Source: Sulfurimonas sp.
GTDB taxonomy: Bacteria > Campylobacterota > Campylobacteria > Campylobacterales > Sulfurimonadaceae
Reading direction: 5' to 3'
Length of the DNA: 33,891 nucleotides
NCBI GenBank assembly: GCA_027019325.1
Contig: JALUWT010000017.1
Coordinates: 1-33,891, forward strand
Positions 1 to 9,170 of the stretch are shown here, piece after piece. The position numbers and the translations under genes are program-made. Positions within the stretch are counted from its first letter, which is position 1, and each line of letters starts with the position of its first letter. The notes under the pieces were generated by a model. It did not search any database. It was not told the DNA's origin and saw only the letters and a program-made list of their open reading frames with translations.

Positions 1-420
1 GCATACGGAAGTTTTGGAGCGTTTATTTTGGCAGATGAGCATATTGTAGAGTATCTGCTCAACCGTGCAAAACCCATTATTTATGCAACATCACTCTCTT
101 TGTATGATACGCTTTTGGCACATAATTCTCTACGTTATATTTTGGCTCACGCAGAGGAATTACGTGAGAAGATAAAAGAGCGCCAGCAGATAGTCGCTGA
201 TATTCTCGGCATACAAATTGATGGATTAATCGTTCCTATTCCTGTCGGAGACAACAGAAAAGTAATAGCTATGAAGGAGGCACTGCTACAAAAAGGCTAT
301 GGCGTAGGTGCAATTCGTCAACCGACAGTACCGAGTGCTATCATTCGTCTTATAGCTCGTTTGGGTGAGAGCAAAGAAAGCTTGCAGGCAGTTTGCAAAG
401 AGTTGGTAAAACTATTATGA
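1..420 (+). CDS. bioF: 8-amino-7-oxononanoate synthase, C-terminal part (partial at window start)
   Basis: This is the C-terminal ~139 residues of a PLP-dependent alpha-oxoamine synthase, most like BioF, which condenses pimeloyl thioester with alanine in biotin synthesis. The reading frame is open from base 1 and encodes AYGSFGAFIL, the segment that follows the PLP lysine in this family, so the catalytic Lys should lie just outside the window. The ORF-track start at 28 is an internal TTG and is not the real start. The motif IIYATSLS and the C-terminal stretch GYGVGAIRQPTVP fit the BioF/Kbl fold. BioF is favoured over the threonine-catabolic enzyme Kbl by overall resemblance, but the two are hard to separate on a fragment. 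The stop overlaps the ATG of the next gene (ATGA). Confidence 0.8.
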   Translation, partial: AYGSFGAFILADEHIVEYLLNRAKPIIYATSLSLYDTLLAHNSLRYILAHAEELREKIKERQQIVADILGIQIDGLIVPIPVGDNRKVIAMKEALLQKGYGVGAIRQPTVPSAIIRLIARLGESKESLQAVCKELVKLL

Positions 421-1109
421 TAAAAGTAAAAAAACTGCAAATATTTTTTCAGGAAAAATGCCTGCTTGATATCGCTTTTACGATTGACTCTTCTCTAGCG
501 CTCATTGGTCAAAGCGGGAGCGGAAAGAGTTTGACCCTCAAAGCACTGTTAGGTATGTTACCAAATAGTATGAAATGCACGTTAAAATATGAGAGTGACT
601 TTAAACTTATAACGGGAAAGAGCATAGGTTTTGTCCCACAAAACCCTTTTACAGCACTCTCTCCGCTTACAAAGATAAAAAAACAGTTTTTTGTTAATAA
701 GGCACGTCTTGAAGAACTTTTTGGCGAAGTGGGTTTAGATCTTGAACTCTTGGAACGATTTCCACCGGAACTCTCAGGCGGACAGCTGCAGCGTGTTGTC
801 ATAGCCATGGCTCTGGAAAATCGGCCGCAGTTACTGCTTTTGGATGAGCCGACAACAGCATTGGACCCTCGTACAAAAAAAGTTATACTTGCACTGTTGC
901 GTGAGTTGCAGAAAAAAGAGCACTTTATAATGCTTTTTGTAACACATGATATACTCTCTGCAAAAGAGTTATGTGAAGATATCTGTGTCATTAAAAATGG
1001 TGTTTTAATAGAAAATGGTAAAATGCAAGAGATTATTCGTGCACCAAAAGAACAATATACAAAAATATTAATAGAAGCAAATTTTGCAAACAGGGATTTT
1101 AGACAATGA
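417..1109 (+). CDS. ABC transporter ATP-binding protein, Opp/Dpp/Nik-like, lone ATPase
   Basis: A single ABC ATPase domain of 230 residues. Visible motifs are Walker A GQSGSGKS, Q-loop VPQNPFTALSP, signature LSGGQLQRV, Walker B LLLLDEPTTALD and switch histidine FVTHD. The Q-loop region PQNPFTALSP resembles the oligopeptide/nickel importer ATPases (OppD, DppD, NikD), but the C-terminal extension of that family is absent. I chose the ATG at 417, which overlaps the bioF stop, over the TTG at 393 in the ORF track. The next gene starts inside the stop codon of this one, so the three genes look translationally coupled. No permease or binding protein is adjacent, so the substrate cannot be inferred. 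Confidence 0.85.
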   Translation: MIKVKKLQIFFQEKCLLDIAFTIDSSLALIGQSGSGKSLTLKALLGMLPNSMKCTLKYESDFKLITGKSIGFVPQNPFTALSPLTKIKKQFFVNKARLEELFGEVGLDLELLERFPPELSGGQLQRVVIAMALENRPQLLLLDEPTTALDPRTKKVILALLRELQKKEHFIMLFVTHDILSAKELCEDICVIKNGVLIENGKMQEIIRAPKEQYTKILIEANFANRDFRQ

Positions 1110-3112
1110 TAAAAAAGATATTTCTTACACTTTTTATTTTGGGATTTTTATCTCCTTTTATGATAGTAGCTTACTACTACTTTGCATATGATTATGATAT
1201 TTCATCATTGGTAAATTATAAGCCAGCACAAACGAGTAGAATCTATGATAAAAATGGAGAAAAAATAGCTAACATTTTTGATAAGCAGCACCGTTACTAT
1301 GCATCGTTTGAAGAGATTCCTCCTCGCATCGTAGAAGCACTGGTCGCCATAGAAGATACAACTTTTTTTGAACACTCCGGTGTTAATTTTGATGCAATTT
1401 TTCGTGCAGTCATCAAAGATCTTAAAGCCGGAAAAATGGTTGAAGGTGCTAGTACAATCACCCAGCAATTGGTCAAAAATAAACTCTTGACACGTGAGAA
1501 AAAACTCTCACGCAAGATAAAAGAGCTCATCTACTCTTTTAAATTAGAACATGCCCTGACAAAAGAGCAGATTTTAGAGCGTTACCTCAATGAGATCTAT
1601 TTCGGACATGGTTATTATGGTGTAAAAACTGCAGCAGATGGTTATTTTCACAAAAAACTCTCTGATTTGACACTCAAAGAGATGGCTATTTTGGTAGGAC
1701 TTCCAAAAGCACCATCGACTTATGCCCCTACAAAAAATTATGAAATCTCTATGGGGCGTGCAAATCGTGTAATCACTAGAATGCATACTTTGGGCTGGAT
1801 AGATGATGCAACTTTTGAAAAAGCACTTGCAGAGAGACCGACTGTGTATAATGAAACGCTGACGCAAAACAAGGCACCTTTTATTGTAGATGAAGTGGCA
1901 CGTCGTTTTAGAAAGATGGGAATTAATGACCTTAAAACTGGTGGGTATGAGATATATACAACTGTTGATTTGCGACTGCAGCAGGCCGGCCGTCAATCAT
2001 TAAAATATGCCTATAATTTAGCTCTGAAGCGTATCGATAAAGATAAAATAAAAGAGCAGCGAGAGTTGAAAAAAGCAGAAGCCGAAGGGGATACAGAGTT
2101 TAAACTCCAAGATGTGAATGTTTCACAGCTTAATGGGGCACTTGTTTCTCTTGACTCAAAGACAGGCAATATTTTGGCACTTGTTGGCTCAGTAGATTAT
2201 AAAAAAAGTTCTTATAATCGTGCAACACAAGGGAGACGCCAACCGGGTTCTGCTTTTAAGCCTTTTATTTATCAGGTGGCTATTGATTTGGGTTATTCGG
2301 GAGCTACACAACTTGTAGATATCGCAAAAACATACGAGTATGAAAAAAATGGTGAAGAGATGAAGTGGCGTCCAAGAAATTATGAGAAAAATTACAAAGG
2401 TTTAATTAGTCTCAGAGATGCTTTGGTGCACTCTCGTAATCTTGCAACTATCAACCTTGTTAACGATATAGGGCTGAACGAACTGCTTAAAGATTTGAAA
2501 AAATTTCATATCAAAAATATTCCAGATGATCTCTCTATTGCGCTTGGAACTATGTCTGTTTCACCTTTAGAATTAGCACAGTATTACACCTCCTTTTCAA
2601 ATTATGGGGAGCAGGTTGTTCCGCATCTTATTTCTTCTATTGACAAACGCAATGAGACGATTTATGAAGAAAAACCGGTTTCTTACTTTATTACGGAGCC
2701 AACGCAGTCTTTTATAATGACAACAATTTTACGTGATGTTGTTAGAAGAGGTACAGGTCGTAGAGCAGGGGTAAAAGGTATAGAACTTGCAGGAAAGACA
2801 GGAACGACAAACAATAATATTGATGCCTGGTTTGCAGGTTACTCTCCAACGATAGAGACAGTTGTATGGTTTGGTAATGATGACAATACGCCAATGTATC
2901 ATAAAGAAACGGGAGGGCGGGTTGCTGGCCCTGCTTTTGCAAATTATTTTAGAGATGTCCTAAAGCTCTATCCACAGATAAAAAGAAAATTTGATGTTCC
3001 TGAGGGGATTATTGAAGTAAATATAGGCAAGAGAAAAGAGTACTTTAGCGACATATCAAAACCGCCAAGGTCAGAGCAGATCAATAACCCAGAAGAGGAG
3101 TTACTATTTTAG
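1106..3112 (+). CDS. Class A penicillin-binding protein (PBP1A), bifunctional glycosyltransferase/transpeptidase
   Basis: Peptidoglycan polymerase and cross-linker anchored in the inner membrane, 668 residues. One N-terminal membrane segment spans about residues 4-27. The GT51 glycosyltransferase domain follows, with catalytic Glu83 in AIEDTTFFEHSG and the motif EGASTITQQLVKN. The transpeptidase domain has the nucleophile Ser382 in PGSAFKPF, an SxN motif in HSRNLAT and the KTGTT motif with Lys564. All key residues are present. The ATG overlaps the stop of the ABC ATPase by four bases. The gene also overlaps the convergent kinase gene by four bases at its 3' end, with no room for a separate terminator. 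It is the mrcA/ponA/pbpA-type enzyme; the symbol is left blank because naming varies in this group. Confidence 0.95.
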   Translation: MIKKIFLTLFILGFLSPFMIVAYYYFAYDYDISSLVNYKPAQTSRIYDKNGEKIANIFDKQHRYYASFEEIPPRIVEALVAIEDTTFFEHSGVNFDAIFRAVIKDLKAGKMVEGASTITQQLVKNKLLTREKKLSRKIKELIYSFKLEHALTKEQILERYLNEIYFGHGYYGVKTAADGYFHKKLSDLTLKEMAILVGLPKAPSTYAPTKNYEISMGRANRVITRMHTLGWIDDATFEKALAERPTVYNETLTQNKAPFIVDEVARRFRKMGINDLKTGGYEIYTTVDLRLQQAGRQSLKYAYNLALKRIDKDKIKEQRELKKAEAEGDTEFKLQDVNVSQLNGALVSLDSKTGNILALVGSVDYKKSSYNRATQGRRQPGSAFKPFIYQVAIDLGYSGATQLVDIAKTYEYEKNGEEMKWRPRNYEKNYKGLISLRDALVHSRNLATINLVNDIGLNELLKDLKKFHIKNIPDDLSIALGTMSVSPLELAQYYTSFSNYGEQVVPHLISSIDKRNETIYEEKPVSYFITEPTQSFIMTTILRDVVRRGTGRRAGVKGIELAGKTGTTNNNIDAWFAGYSPTIETVVWFGNDDNTPMYHKETGGRVAGPAFANYFRDVLKLYPQIKRKFDVPEGIIEVNIGKRKEYFSDISKPPRSEQINNPEEELLF

Positions 3113-4041
3113 AGTTTTAATGAGACGCTAAACATTGCGCCTTTATTGACATTGCTCACAGTAATGGAGCCGTTGTGCTTCTGTACAATCTGTGAGCTCA
3201 TATAAAGTCCGATACCTGTTCCTTTACCATCTGCTTTTGTTGTGACATTAGGCTTGAAAATAGAGTTAATAACATGTTGTTCAATTCCGCCGGCATTATC
3301 TTCAAACTCAATAATTCCATAATTCTCATTTTTATAGGTTCGTATTGCTATTGTTCGGTTCGTGCTCTCTTTTTCATTAAAAGCATCAATGGTATTACTG
3401 ATGAGATTTAAAAAAAGATGTTTAAACTCATTGATTTGTCCATGGAGTGTAAGATCTTCTTGAACATCAACACTTATGGCAATGGTGTTTTTTAAGAGTT
3501 CATCTTTCATCAGAACCTGAACGCTCTCAAGACACTCTGCAACAGAAAAATCTTGCGTGTCTTTTGATGGTCTAAAGAAGGTTCTAAATTCATTGAGCGT
3601 GTTTATCATATGGGCAATCTGCATATGGGTCATCTCAGTCACATCTTGGATGTAGGTCTCATCTACAAGGCCGTTTCTAAAATCATCCATGAGCATGTCA
3701 TTCATCATGCTCAGAGAGTTTAAAGGCTGTTTCCACTGGTGAGCTACAGCATCCATCATCTCACCCATAGCTGCCATTTTAGACTGCTGTCTGAGCATCC
3801 TGTCTTTTTTTTGGCTGGATGCATTGACTTTTATGGTGCGTTGGTCTATTTGCTTGATAAAGTAGGATTGATTTTTTATGGTCTTTGCATCTCTTTTTTT
3901 TTGCTCTTCAAAGGAGCTAACAAGATCCATGATCTTTTGAGGAAGTTGGTCACAAGAACTCGCATGGAGCTCTTTGACCTTTGCGCGTTGAAAAAGTAAG
4001 TTTATCTCAGCTAGGAGTGCTTGACTTTTATCTTTTGGCAT
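3109..4041 (-). CDS. Soluble sensor histidine kinase
   Basis: A 310-residue histidine kinase without a membrane segment. Residues ~1-95 are charged and probably coiled coil and carry no recognisable sensor domain. The phosphoacceptor His101 lies in AVAHQWKQPLNSL. The HATPase domain shows an N-box NLISNTIDAF, a G1 box FEDNAGGIE and a G2 box GTGIGLYMSSQIV. This HQWKQPLN type is common in Campylobacterota. It lies 9 bases downstream of leuA on the same strand and is probably cotranscribed with it. No Shine-Dalgarno sequence precedes its ATG, so translation may depend on coupling. No response regulator is adjacent, so the partner and signal are unknown. A run of nine A in the coding strand encodes part of the EEQKKRDAK segment. 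Confidence 0.85.
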   Translation of the reverse strand: MPKDKSQALLAEINLLFQRAKVKELHASSCDQLPQKIMDLVSSFEEQKKRDAKTIKNQSYFIKQIDQRTIKVNASSQKKDRMLRQQSKMAAMGEMMDAVAHQWKQPLNSLSMMNDMLMDDFRNGLVDETYIQDVTEMTHMQIAHMINTLNEFRTFFRPSKDTQDFSVAECLESVQVLMKDELLKNTIAISVDVQEDLTLHGQINEFKHLFLNLISNTIDAFNEKESTNRTIAIRTYKNENYGIIEFEDNAGGIEQHVINSIFKPNVTTKADGKGTGIGLYMSSQIVQKHNGSITVSNVNKGAMFSVSLKL

Positions 4042-4050
4042 AAAAAAGCT

Positions 4051-5709
4051 TTACGAAAATGCCCTGTTAAGCGCACAAAACATCGCTTTTATAGAAGCAA
4101 TAGTAATGTCATTGTCTGCACCGACTCCAAAACATGAGAGAATACTTTTATTTTGAATCTCTATGTATGCCACTGCTTTTGCAGAGCTTTTGTCACCGCA
4201 GGAGTGCTCTGAGTATGATTTAACAGTAAAATCATTTGTATACTTTTGCATCAAAGCATTTTTACAGGCATCTATAGGTCCATTGCCTGTACCTTCAGAA
4301 GTGATTTCTCTGCCATTATAGAGATAGCTGAGTGTGCATGTAGATTTTCCGTTATCACTGTTTAAAGATACATCTTTGAATGTGATATGCTCTTGAACCC
4401 TAAAGTAGGTGTTTTTAAATACCTCTAAAATCTCTTCGGGGCTTAATTCTCTCCCTTTTTCATCGCTGAGTGCCTGCACAGCACGTCCAATTTCAGGATG
4501 CATCGCTTTAGGAAGATGGTAGCCATAATTTTTTTCTAAAATATAAGCGACACCGCCTTTTCCAGACTGTGAGTTGATACGAATGATAGACTCATAGGTA
4601 CGTCCAACATCAGCCGGGTCTATTGGCAAATAGGGTACTTCCCAAAAAGGGTTATCCTTTGCCTGTTGATATGCTAAACCTTTGTTGATCGCATCTTGGT
4701 GTGAACCGGAAAATGCAGTATAAACAAGCTCTCCAACATAAGGATGACGAGGGTGTGTAGGCAATTCAGTGACCTTTTCTACGACTGCTACAACTTCATT
4801 GACATCTGAAAAATCAAGTCCTGAATCAATCCCTTGACTTGTCATGTTGAGTGCTAAGGTAATAATATCGACATTTCCTGTTCGCTCACCATTACTAAGA
4901 AGTGTTCCCTCAACTCTATCTGCTCCAGCTAAAAGTGCAAGTTCTGTTGCAGCGATGGAGGTGCCTCTGTCATTATGAGTGTGTGTTGAGATGATTACAT
5001 TTTCTCTGTTATCCAAATGTCTGCTCATCCACTCAATTTGATCTGCATAAATATTTGGTGTTGCCATCTCTACCGTTGCCGGCAAGTTGATAATCACTTG
5101 TCTCTTATCTGAAATACCCCAGCGTGCTGTTACTTCATTTGAGATGCGTGCTGCAAACTCTAACTCTGTTCCTGTAAAACTCTCAGGTGAGTATTCCAAA
5201 AAGATTGTACCCTCGTGATTTGCTTCATATTTTTTGACCAAATCAACACCATCAAGGGCTAGTCCAATAATCTCTTCTTGCGATTTTGAAAATACTATTT
5301 TTCTCTGCGCAACAGAGGTAGAATTATACAAATGTACAGTTGCCTTTTTAACACCGCGCAAAGCTTCGAAAGTCTTTTCTATCAAATGCTCACGTGCCTG
5401 AACAAGAACCTGTACGGTTACATCATCAGGAATGAGTTTGTCGTCGACAAGTCTGCGTAAAAAGTCATATTCTATTTTTGAAGCGGAAGGAAATCCGACC
5501 TCTATCTCTTTAAATCCGAGTTTGAGTAAGAGTGCAAAAAGTTCAAGTTTTTTATTCATGTCCATAGGGTTGATAAGTGCTTGGTTTCCGTCGCGTAAAT
5601 CGACACTACACCAACGTGGAGCTTCTGTAATTGTATTGTTCGGCCATCTTCTGTTTGGCAAGTCTATTTTTGGATACGGCTTGTATTTGCCTTTTGGAAT
5701 GTGATTCAT
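4051..5709 (-). CDS. leuA: 2-isopropylmalate synthase, long form
   Basis: First committed enzyme of leucine synthesis, joining acetyl-CoA and 2-ketoisovalerate. At 552 residues it belongs to the long LeuA form, seen for example in actinobacteria and as yeast Leu4, rather than the ~520-residue E. coli form. The TIM-barrel active site is visible: the metal/substrate motif CSVDLRDGNQAL near residue 35 and the metal-binding HxH in STHTHNDRG. Residues ~430-552 match the C-terminal LeuA dimer/allosteric domain expected to bind leucine. The start ATG has AAGGG six bases upstream and a TATAAT -10 about 60 bases upstream. No leucine-rich leader peptide or attenuator was seen. Confidence 0.95.
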   Translation of the reverse strand: MNHIPKGKYKPYPKIDLPNRRWPNNTITEAPRWCSVDLRDGNQALINPMDMNKKLELFALLLKLGFKEIEVGFPSASKIEYDFLRRLVDDKLIPDDVTVQVLVQAREHLIEKTFEALRGVKKATVHLYNSTSVAQRKIVFSKSQEEIIGLALDGVDLVKKYEANHEGTIFLEYSPESFTGTELEFAARISNEVTARWGISDKRQVIINLPATVEMATPNIYADQIEWMSRHLDNRENVIISTHTHNDRGTSIAATELALLAGADRVEGTLLSNGERTGNVDIITLALNMTSQGIDSGLDFSDVNEVVAVVEKVTELPTHPRHPYVGELVYTAFSGSHQDAINKGLAYQQAKDNPFWEVPYLPIDPADVGRTYESIIRINSQSGKGGVAYILEKNYGYHLPKAMHPEIGRAVQALSDEKGRELSPEEILEVFKNTYFRVQEHITFKDVSLNSDNGKSTCTLSYLYNGREITSEGTGNGPIDACKNALMQKYTNDFTVKSYSEHSCGDKSSAKAVAYIEIQNKSILSCFGVGADNDITIASIKAMFCALNRAFS

Positions 5710-5767
5710 AATGAACCCTTTAACTTGAAATTTTGATAGTACACTCTTACATAACTATCTTGACGGA

Positions 5768-5773
5768 ATTATA
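5768..5773 (-). promoter_or_regulatory. Putative -10 box for leuA
   Basis: On the minus strand the sequence reads TTCGCTATAATTCC, a consensus -10 with the GC dinucleotide common in Campylobacterota promoters. It lies about 60 bases before the leuA ATG. The -35 region is only A/T-rich, as is usual in this group. The start point is inferred. Confidence 0.5.
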
Positions 5774-5849
5774 GCGAATTTGGAAGTTTTTAAAAAGAAT
5801 TTTTAGAGTTAGTTTTTATTTTAAAGGATAAATATTATTGTTTAAAGAG

Positions 5850-5874
5850 ATTTTCTCCCAAAAAGGGAGAAAAT
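5850..5874 (-). terminator. Rho-independent terminator after glnA
   Basis: A perfect 10-base-pair stem, ATTTTCTCCC and GGGAGAAAAT, with a five-base loop begins one base after the glnA stop codon. On the minus strand it is followed by CTCTTT, a short and imperfect U-tract. The plus strand has no U-tract after it, so it is assigned to glnA. It separates glnA from the leuA promoter. Confidence 0.7.
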
Positions 5875-5875
5875 A

Positions 5876-7306
5876 TTAGCACTGGTACGTAGTTTTAAAC
5901 TCGTAAGCAGTTGGACGTCCTTCATCAGGAATAACGTCACGCTCAAATCTGTACTCAAGATACGTTTTAACAAATGTTTCAGAAAATACAGGCTCTAAGA
6001 ATTTGTAATCTTGTGCAAGACCTTCTAATGCTTCACGAAGTGTGTGCGGCATTTGAGGAATTCCACGTTCAGCAATCTCTGCTTGAGAAAGTTCGAAAAG
6101 ATCTTCATCAAGTGGACCAACAGGAACATCTTTGTTAGAAATACCATCAAGACCAGCCATCATCATAGCAGCAAATGCAAGATAAGGACAAGCAGTACTG
6201 TCTGGGAATCTCATCTCAATACGAGTTGCTTTTTCACCAGCTCCATACGGAACACGACAAGCAGCTGAACGGTTTTTAGCAGAGTAAGTTAAGATACTTG
6301 GCGCTTCAAAACCTGGAAGAAGTCTTTTGTATGAGTTTGTTGTCGGATTTGTAAAAGATGCAACAGCAGCAGAGTGCTTAAAGATACCTGCAGCGTAGTT
6401 TACAGCTAATTCTGAAAGGTTACCATAGTTTCCTTCTTTGTAGAAAAGGTTTTTACCATCTTTCCAAAGTGATTGGTGCACGTGCATACCGTTACCATTG
6501 TCACCATAAAGTGGTTTTGGCATAAATGTACATGTTTTACCATTTAAGTGTGCAATCATTTTACAAACATATTTGTATTTTTGAACATTGTCACCGGCAG
6601 TGATGATGTCGCCAAAAACAATACCAATCTCACCTTGACCCTGTGCAACTTCGTGGTGACCAAGAATAACTTCAAGACCAACTTGCTCTAACACTTGCAT
6701 CATCTCTGCGCGCATATCTACCATAGAGTCTGTTGGTGCAACTGGAAAGTATCCACCTTTAGTTCCTGGTCTGTGACCTGTGTTATACATATCATCATAA
6801 GAAGTGTTTGAGTTCCACTCACCCTCTTCAGTATCTACTTTGAAACCAATTTCATTCATATTATCAACAAATTTTACATCGTCAAAAATGAAGAACTCAT
6901 TTTCAGGTCCAAAGTATGCAGCATCTGCAATTCCGTGGTCACTAGCATACTGAAGTGCTTTTTTAGCTATTGAACGTGGACATCTTTCATACAGTTCATT
7001 TTTGTAGATGTCATATACATCACAAAATAGAATAACAGTAGGATCAGCAGTAAAAGGATCTAAGAATGCAGTTGTAGCGTCAGCTTTTAAAAGCATATCA
7101 GATTCATTGATTGGCTGCCAGTTTTCGATTGAAGAACCGTCAAATGGGAAACCATTCTCTAAATTTTCTACATTTACCGCACTATAACGGTAACTAAGAT
7201 GGTGCCAAGCACCTTTGATGTCTGTAAATCTTAAATCTACGAATTGAACGTCGTTCTCGTTACAATATGTAAAGAACTCTTCTATGTTATTAACGAATTT
7301 TCCCAT
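5876..7306 (-). CDS. glnA: Glutamine synthetase, type I
   Basis: Cytoplasmic dodecameric GSI making glutamine from glutamate, ammonia and ATP. At 476 residues it has the expected length. Recognised segments include [12 protein letters not shown], the metal-site region [11 protein letters not shown], the ATP/glutamate-site region [12 protein letters not shown] and [14 protein letters not shown] near the C-terminal third. The position matching the adenylylated Tyr397 of the E. coli enzyme (NLYDL) is phenylalanine here (DLFEL), so AMPylation by GlnE should not occur. The same loss is known for Helicobacter pylori glutamine synthetase. The start has AGGAGA a few bases upstream. It lies downstream of the Pho-type operon ending at 7413 with no strong terminator between, so some read-through is possible. 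Confidence 0.97.
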   Translation of the reverse strand: MGKFVNNIEEFFTYCNENDVQFVDLRFTDIKGAWHHLSYRYSAVNVENLENGFPFDGSSIENWQPINESDMLLKADATTAFLDPFTADPTVILFCDVYDIYKNELYERCPRSIAKKALQYASDHGIADAAYFGPENEFFIFDDVKFVDNMNEIGFKVDTEEGEWNSNTSYDDMYNTGHRPGTKGGYFPVAPTDSMVDMRAEMMQVLEQVGLEVILGHHEVAQGQGEIGIVFGDIITAGDNVQKYKYVCKMIAHLNGKTCTFMPKPLYGDNGNGMHVHQSLWKDGKNLFYKEGNYGNLSELAVNYAAGIFKHSAAVASFTNPTTNSYKRLLPGFEAPSILTYSAKNRSAACRVPYGAGEKATRIEMRFPDSTACPYLAFAAMMMAGLDGISNKDVPVGPLDEDLFELSQAEIAERGIPQMPHTLREALEGLAQDYKFLEPVFSETFVKTYLEYRFERDVIPDEGRPTAYEFKTTYQC

Positions 7307-7412
7307 TAATTTTCTCCTGAATTTTATCTATGTATAGTATATCTCAATAATCTGTAATCTTTTATGTACTAATGCTTAAAAAATATGCACAACGCTAATA
7401 TGTTTCAAATAA

Positions 7413-9164
7413 TTACAATAGAGAGCTCATGCAGAGATGATTTTTCTCTGATTTGGCCGTTTTTTTCTGTAATGATAAGATATTGTTGATAGTATTAGTA
7501 TATTGCGATTGTTTTTTGACATGTGTAAAGAGTACAGATGCACTTACAGTTAAAATGGGAAATCTCTTTTGATTGCCTGCTCTGTCTTTAGCGACTATGT
7601 AGCCATTTTTCTTATCTTCTTGCGAATAAAATTCTCGTGCATTGTCTTCAAATGTTGTGATTATGTCTGTTAATTGTTTTAAATGGTTTTCTTGCGACTC
7701 TTCAATAGTGCTTGCAACAAAGAAGTCGTCTCCTCCAATGTGACCTTTGAAAAAAGAGTTTGGAAGTTTTTTGGAGATTGTATCTGCAAAGAGTTGGATT
7801 ATCCTGTCGCCATTTCTAAAACCATAGACATCATTGAAAGCTTTAAAATTATCTAAGTCATAATAGCATAACAGTGTTGGTTTATTATTTTGCACGCTTT
7901 GAGTGATGTAAGACTCTACGAGTCTGTTCCCAGGCATTTTAGTAAGAGGGTTTTGATCCCTTGCGACAATAAGATTCTCTTCATTAATAAGTTGAATAAT
8001 GTCTTTTGAGGATAAAAAACCGTAATACTGACTATTTTTTGTAATCAGTATTCCATGCCCATCACTATTGTTTGAAAAGAGTTCGATTATCATAGTAATA
8101 TCGCTGTTTATGTCTATTGAGGGGCAGTAAGTGATAAGATGTTTCAATTTAGATTTTTCTTTTCCATTATTTAGCAGCAGAGAAATCCCATAGGGAGAGT
8201 AGAGATACTCTTTTATTTGTGCTTCAGCGAGAATACCGATAGGTTTAGCATCTTTGTTTATGATAGGGGCATAAGGAATATTGCTGTTTGTTTTGAAATA
8301 ATCTACTACTTCATGCATTGTTGAAGATTTTTGTATAGGTGTGATCTTTTGAGCATGTTTTTTGATGTTGGAGTTGTTCTCTTGCCTTTTTGAACTTTTT
8401 AAAAGTTGGGAAATATGTTGGTAATTTGTTGCTATATCTTGTGTGTTTTTTGTTGGATGTTGGATAAAATAACCCTGAACAAGTGTACATCCTATCTCTT
8501 TGCAGGTAAGATATTCCTCTTTTGTCTCTACTCCTTCTGCTAAAACATCAATGCCTAGCTGAATCGCTAAATGAGTGATACTTTTGACCATCACTTTTCT
8601 TTTTATGTCTTTATCTATGTTTTGTAAAAAGTATCGATCTAGCTTGATGATGTCAGGTGTTGAATCAAAAAGGAGTTTATACCCTGAATATCCAACACCA
8701 AAATCATCAATGGCAATATAGAATGCTTCTTCTTTATAATGTTGTAGTATCTTCTCCATTGAAGTCTGATTAGATATTTCATGCCGCTCGGAAATTTCAA
8801 AGCATAGATTCTCTTTGCGTATGTCGTATTCTTTTAAAAGAGCGTTTGTGTTGCCTGAAGAAAAATCCGGCATTTCAAAGAGCCTGTTATCTAGGTTATA
8901 AAAGAGCTTCATTGTATCATAATTACTGATTTGTGTGAATTTTTTAAAAGTTTTTTCACGCAGTGCCAAATCAAAAGAGTAAAGAATATTTTCTCTATAA
9001 GTAGTATCAAAAACATCGAAGATGGAACGAAATCCAGCGTCAAGATAATTTCTCAGGAGTGCTTCAACCGCATAAATCTCTCCTGTATTGATATTTAGGA
9101 TGGGTTGAAAAGCGATATCTAGAACATCTAAGCGTTCTTGCCATATTTGTGATAATTTTTCCAT
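7413..9164 (-). CDS. EAL - CBS pair - GGDEF c-di-GMP signalling protein
   Basis: A 583-residue cytoplasmic protein with domains in an unusual order: EAL (~10-250), two CBS repeats (~275-395) and GGDEF (~405-570). The EAL phosphodiesterase domain keeps its key residues: EALLRN, FEISER, IAIDDFGVGYSG, IIKLD, AEGVE and VQGYF. The GGDEF signature is GGDDF and no RxxD inhibitory site is visible before it, so cyclase activity is uncertain. CBS pairs in other proteins often bind adenine nucleotides. The gene starts 6 bases after the OlsF-like gene stop, with GGAG upstream inside that gene, and is the third gene of the operon with the Pho-type promoter at 11142-11174. Net c-di-GMP breakdown is the likeliest activity. 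Confidence 0.88.
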   Translation of the reverse strand: MEKLSQIWQERLDVLDIAFQPILNINTGEIYAVEALLRNYLDAGFRSIFDVFDTTYRENILYSFDLALREKTFKKFTQISNYDTMKLFYNLDNRLFEMPDFSSGNTNALLKEYDIRKENLCFEISERHEISNQTSMEKILQHYKEEAFYIAIDDFGVGYSGYKLLFDSTPDIIKLDRYFLQNIDKDIKRKVMVKSITHLAIQLGIDVLAEGVETKEEYLTCKEIGCTLVQGYFIQHPTKNTQDIATNYQHISQLLKSSKRQENNSNIKKHAQKITPIQKSSTMHEVVDYFKTNSNIPYAPIINKDAKPIGILAEAQIKEYLYSPYGISLLLNNGKEKSKLKHLITYCPSIDINSDITMIIELFSNNSDGHGILITKNSQYYGFLSSKDIIQLINEENLIVARDQNPLTKMPGNRLVESYITQSVQNNKPTLLCYYDLDNFKAFNDVYGFRNGDRIIQLFADTISKKLPNSFFKGHIGGDDFFVASTIEESQENHLKQLTDIITTFEDNAREFYSQEDKKNGYIVAKDRAGNQKRFPILTVSASVLFTHVKKQSQYTNTINNILSLQKKTAKSEKNHLCMSSLL

Positions 9165-9170
9165 TAAATG

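Noticed and set aside
3894-3902. Run of nine T (A9 in the kinase coding strand) as a phase-variable tract; a similar run occurs at 11340-11348 in the HTH gene.
   Set aside because: Both encode Lys codons in intact frames, and such runs are expected in this AT-rich, AAA-biased DNA. No evidence for switching.
5710-5849. Leucine attenuator or T-box before leuA.
   Set aside because: No short Leu-rich leader frame or stem series was seen between the -10 box and the ATG.
7307-7412. Possible sigma54 promoter upstream of glnA, and a TGTAATC motif there.
   Set aside because: No GG-N10-GC element was found. The TGTAATC has no second repeat at 11 bases and points away from glnA.
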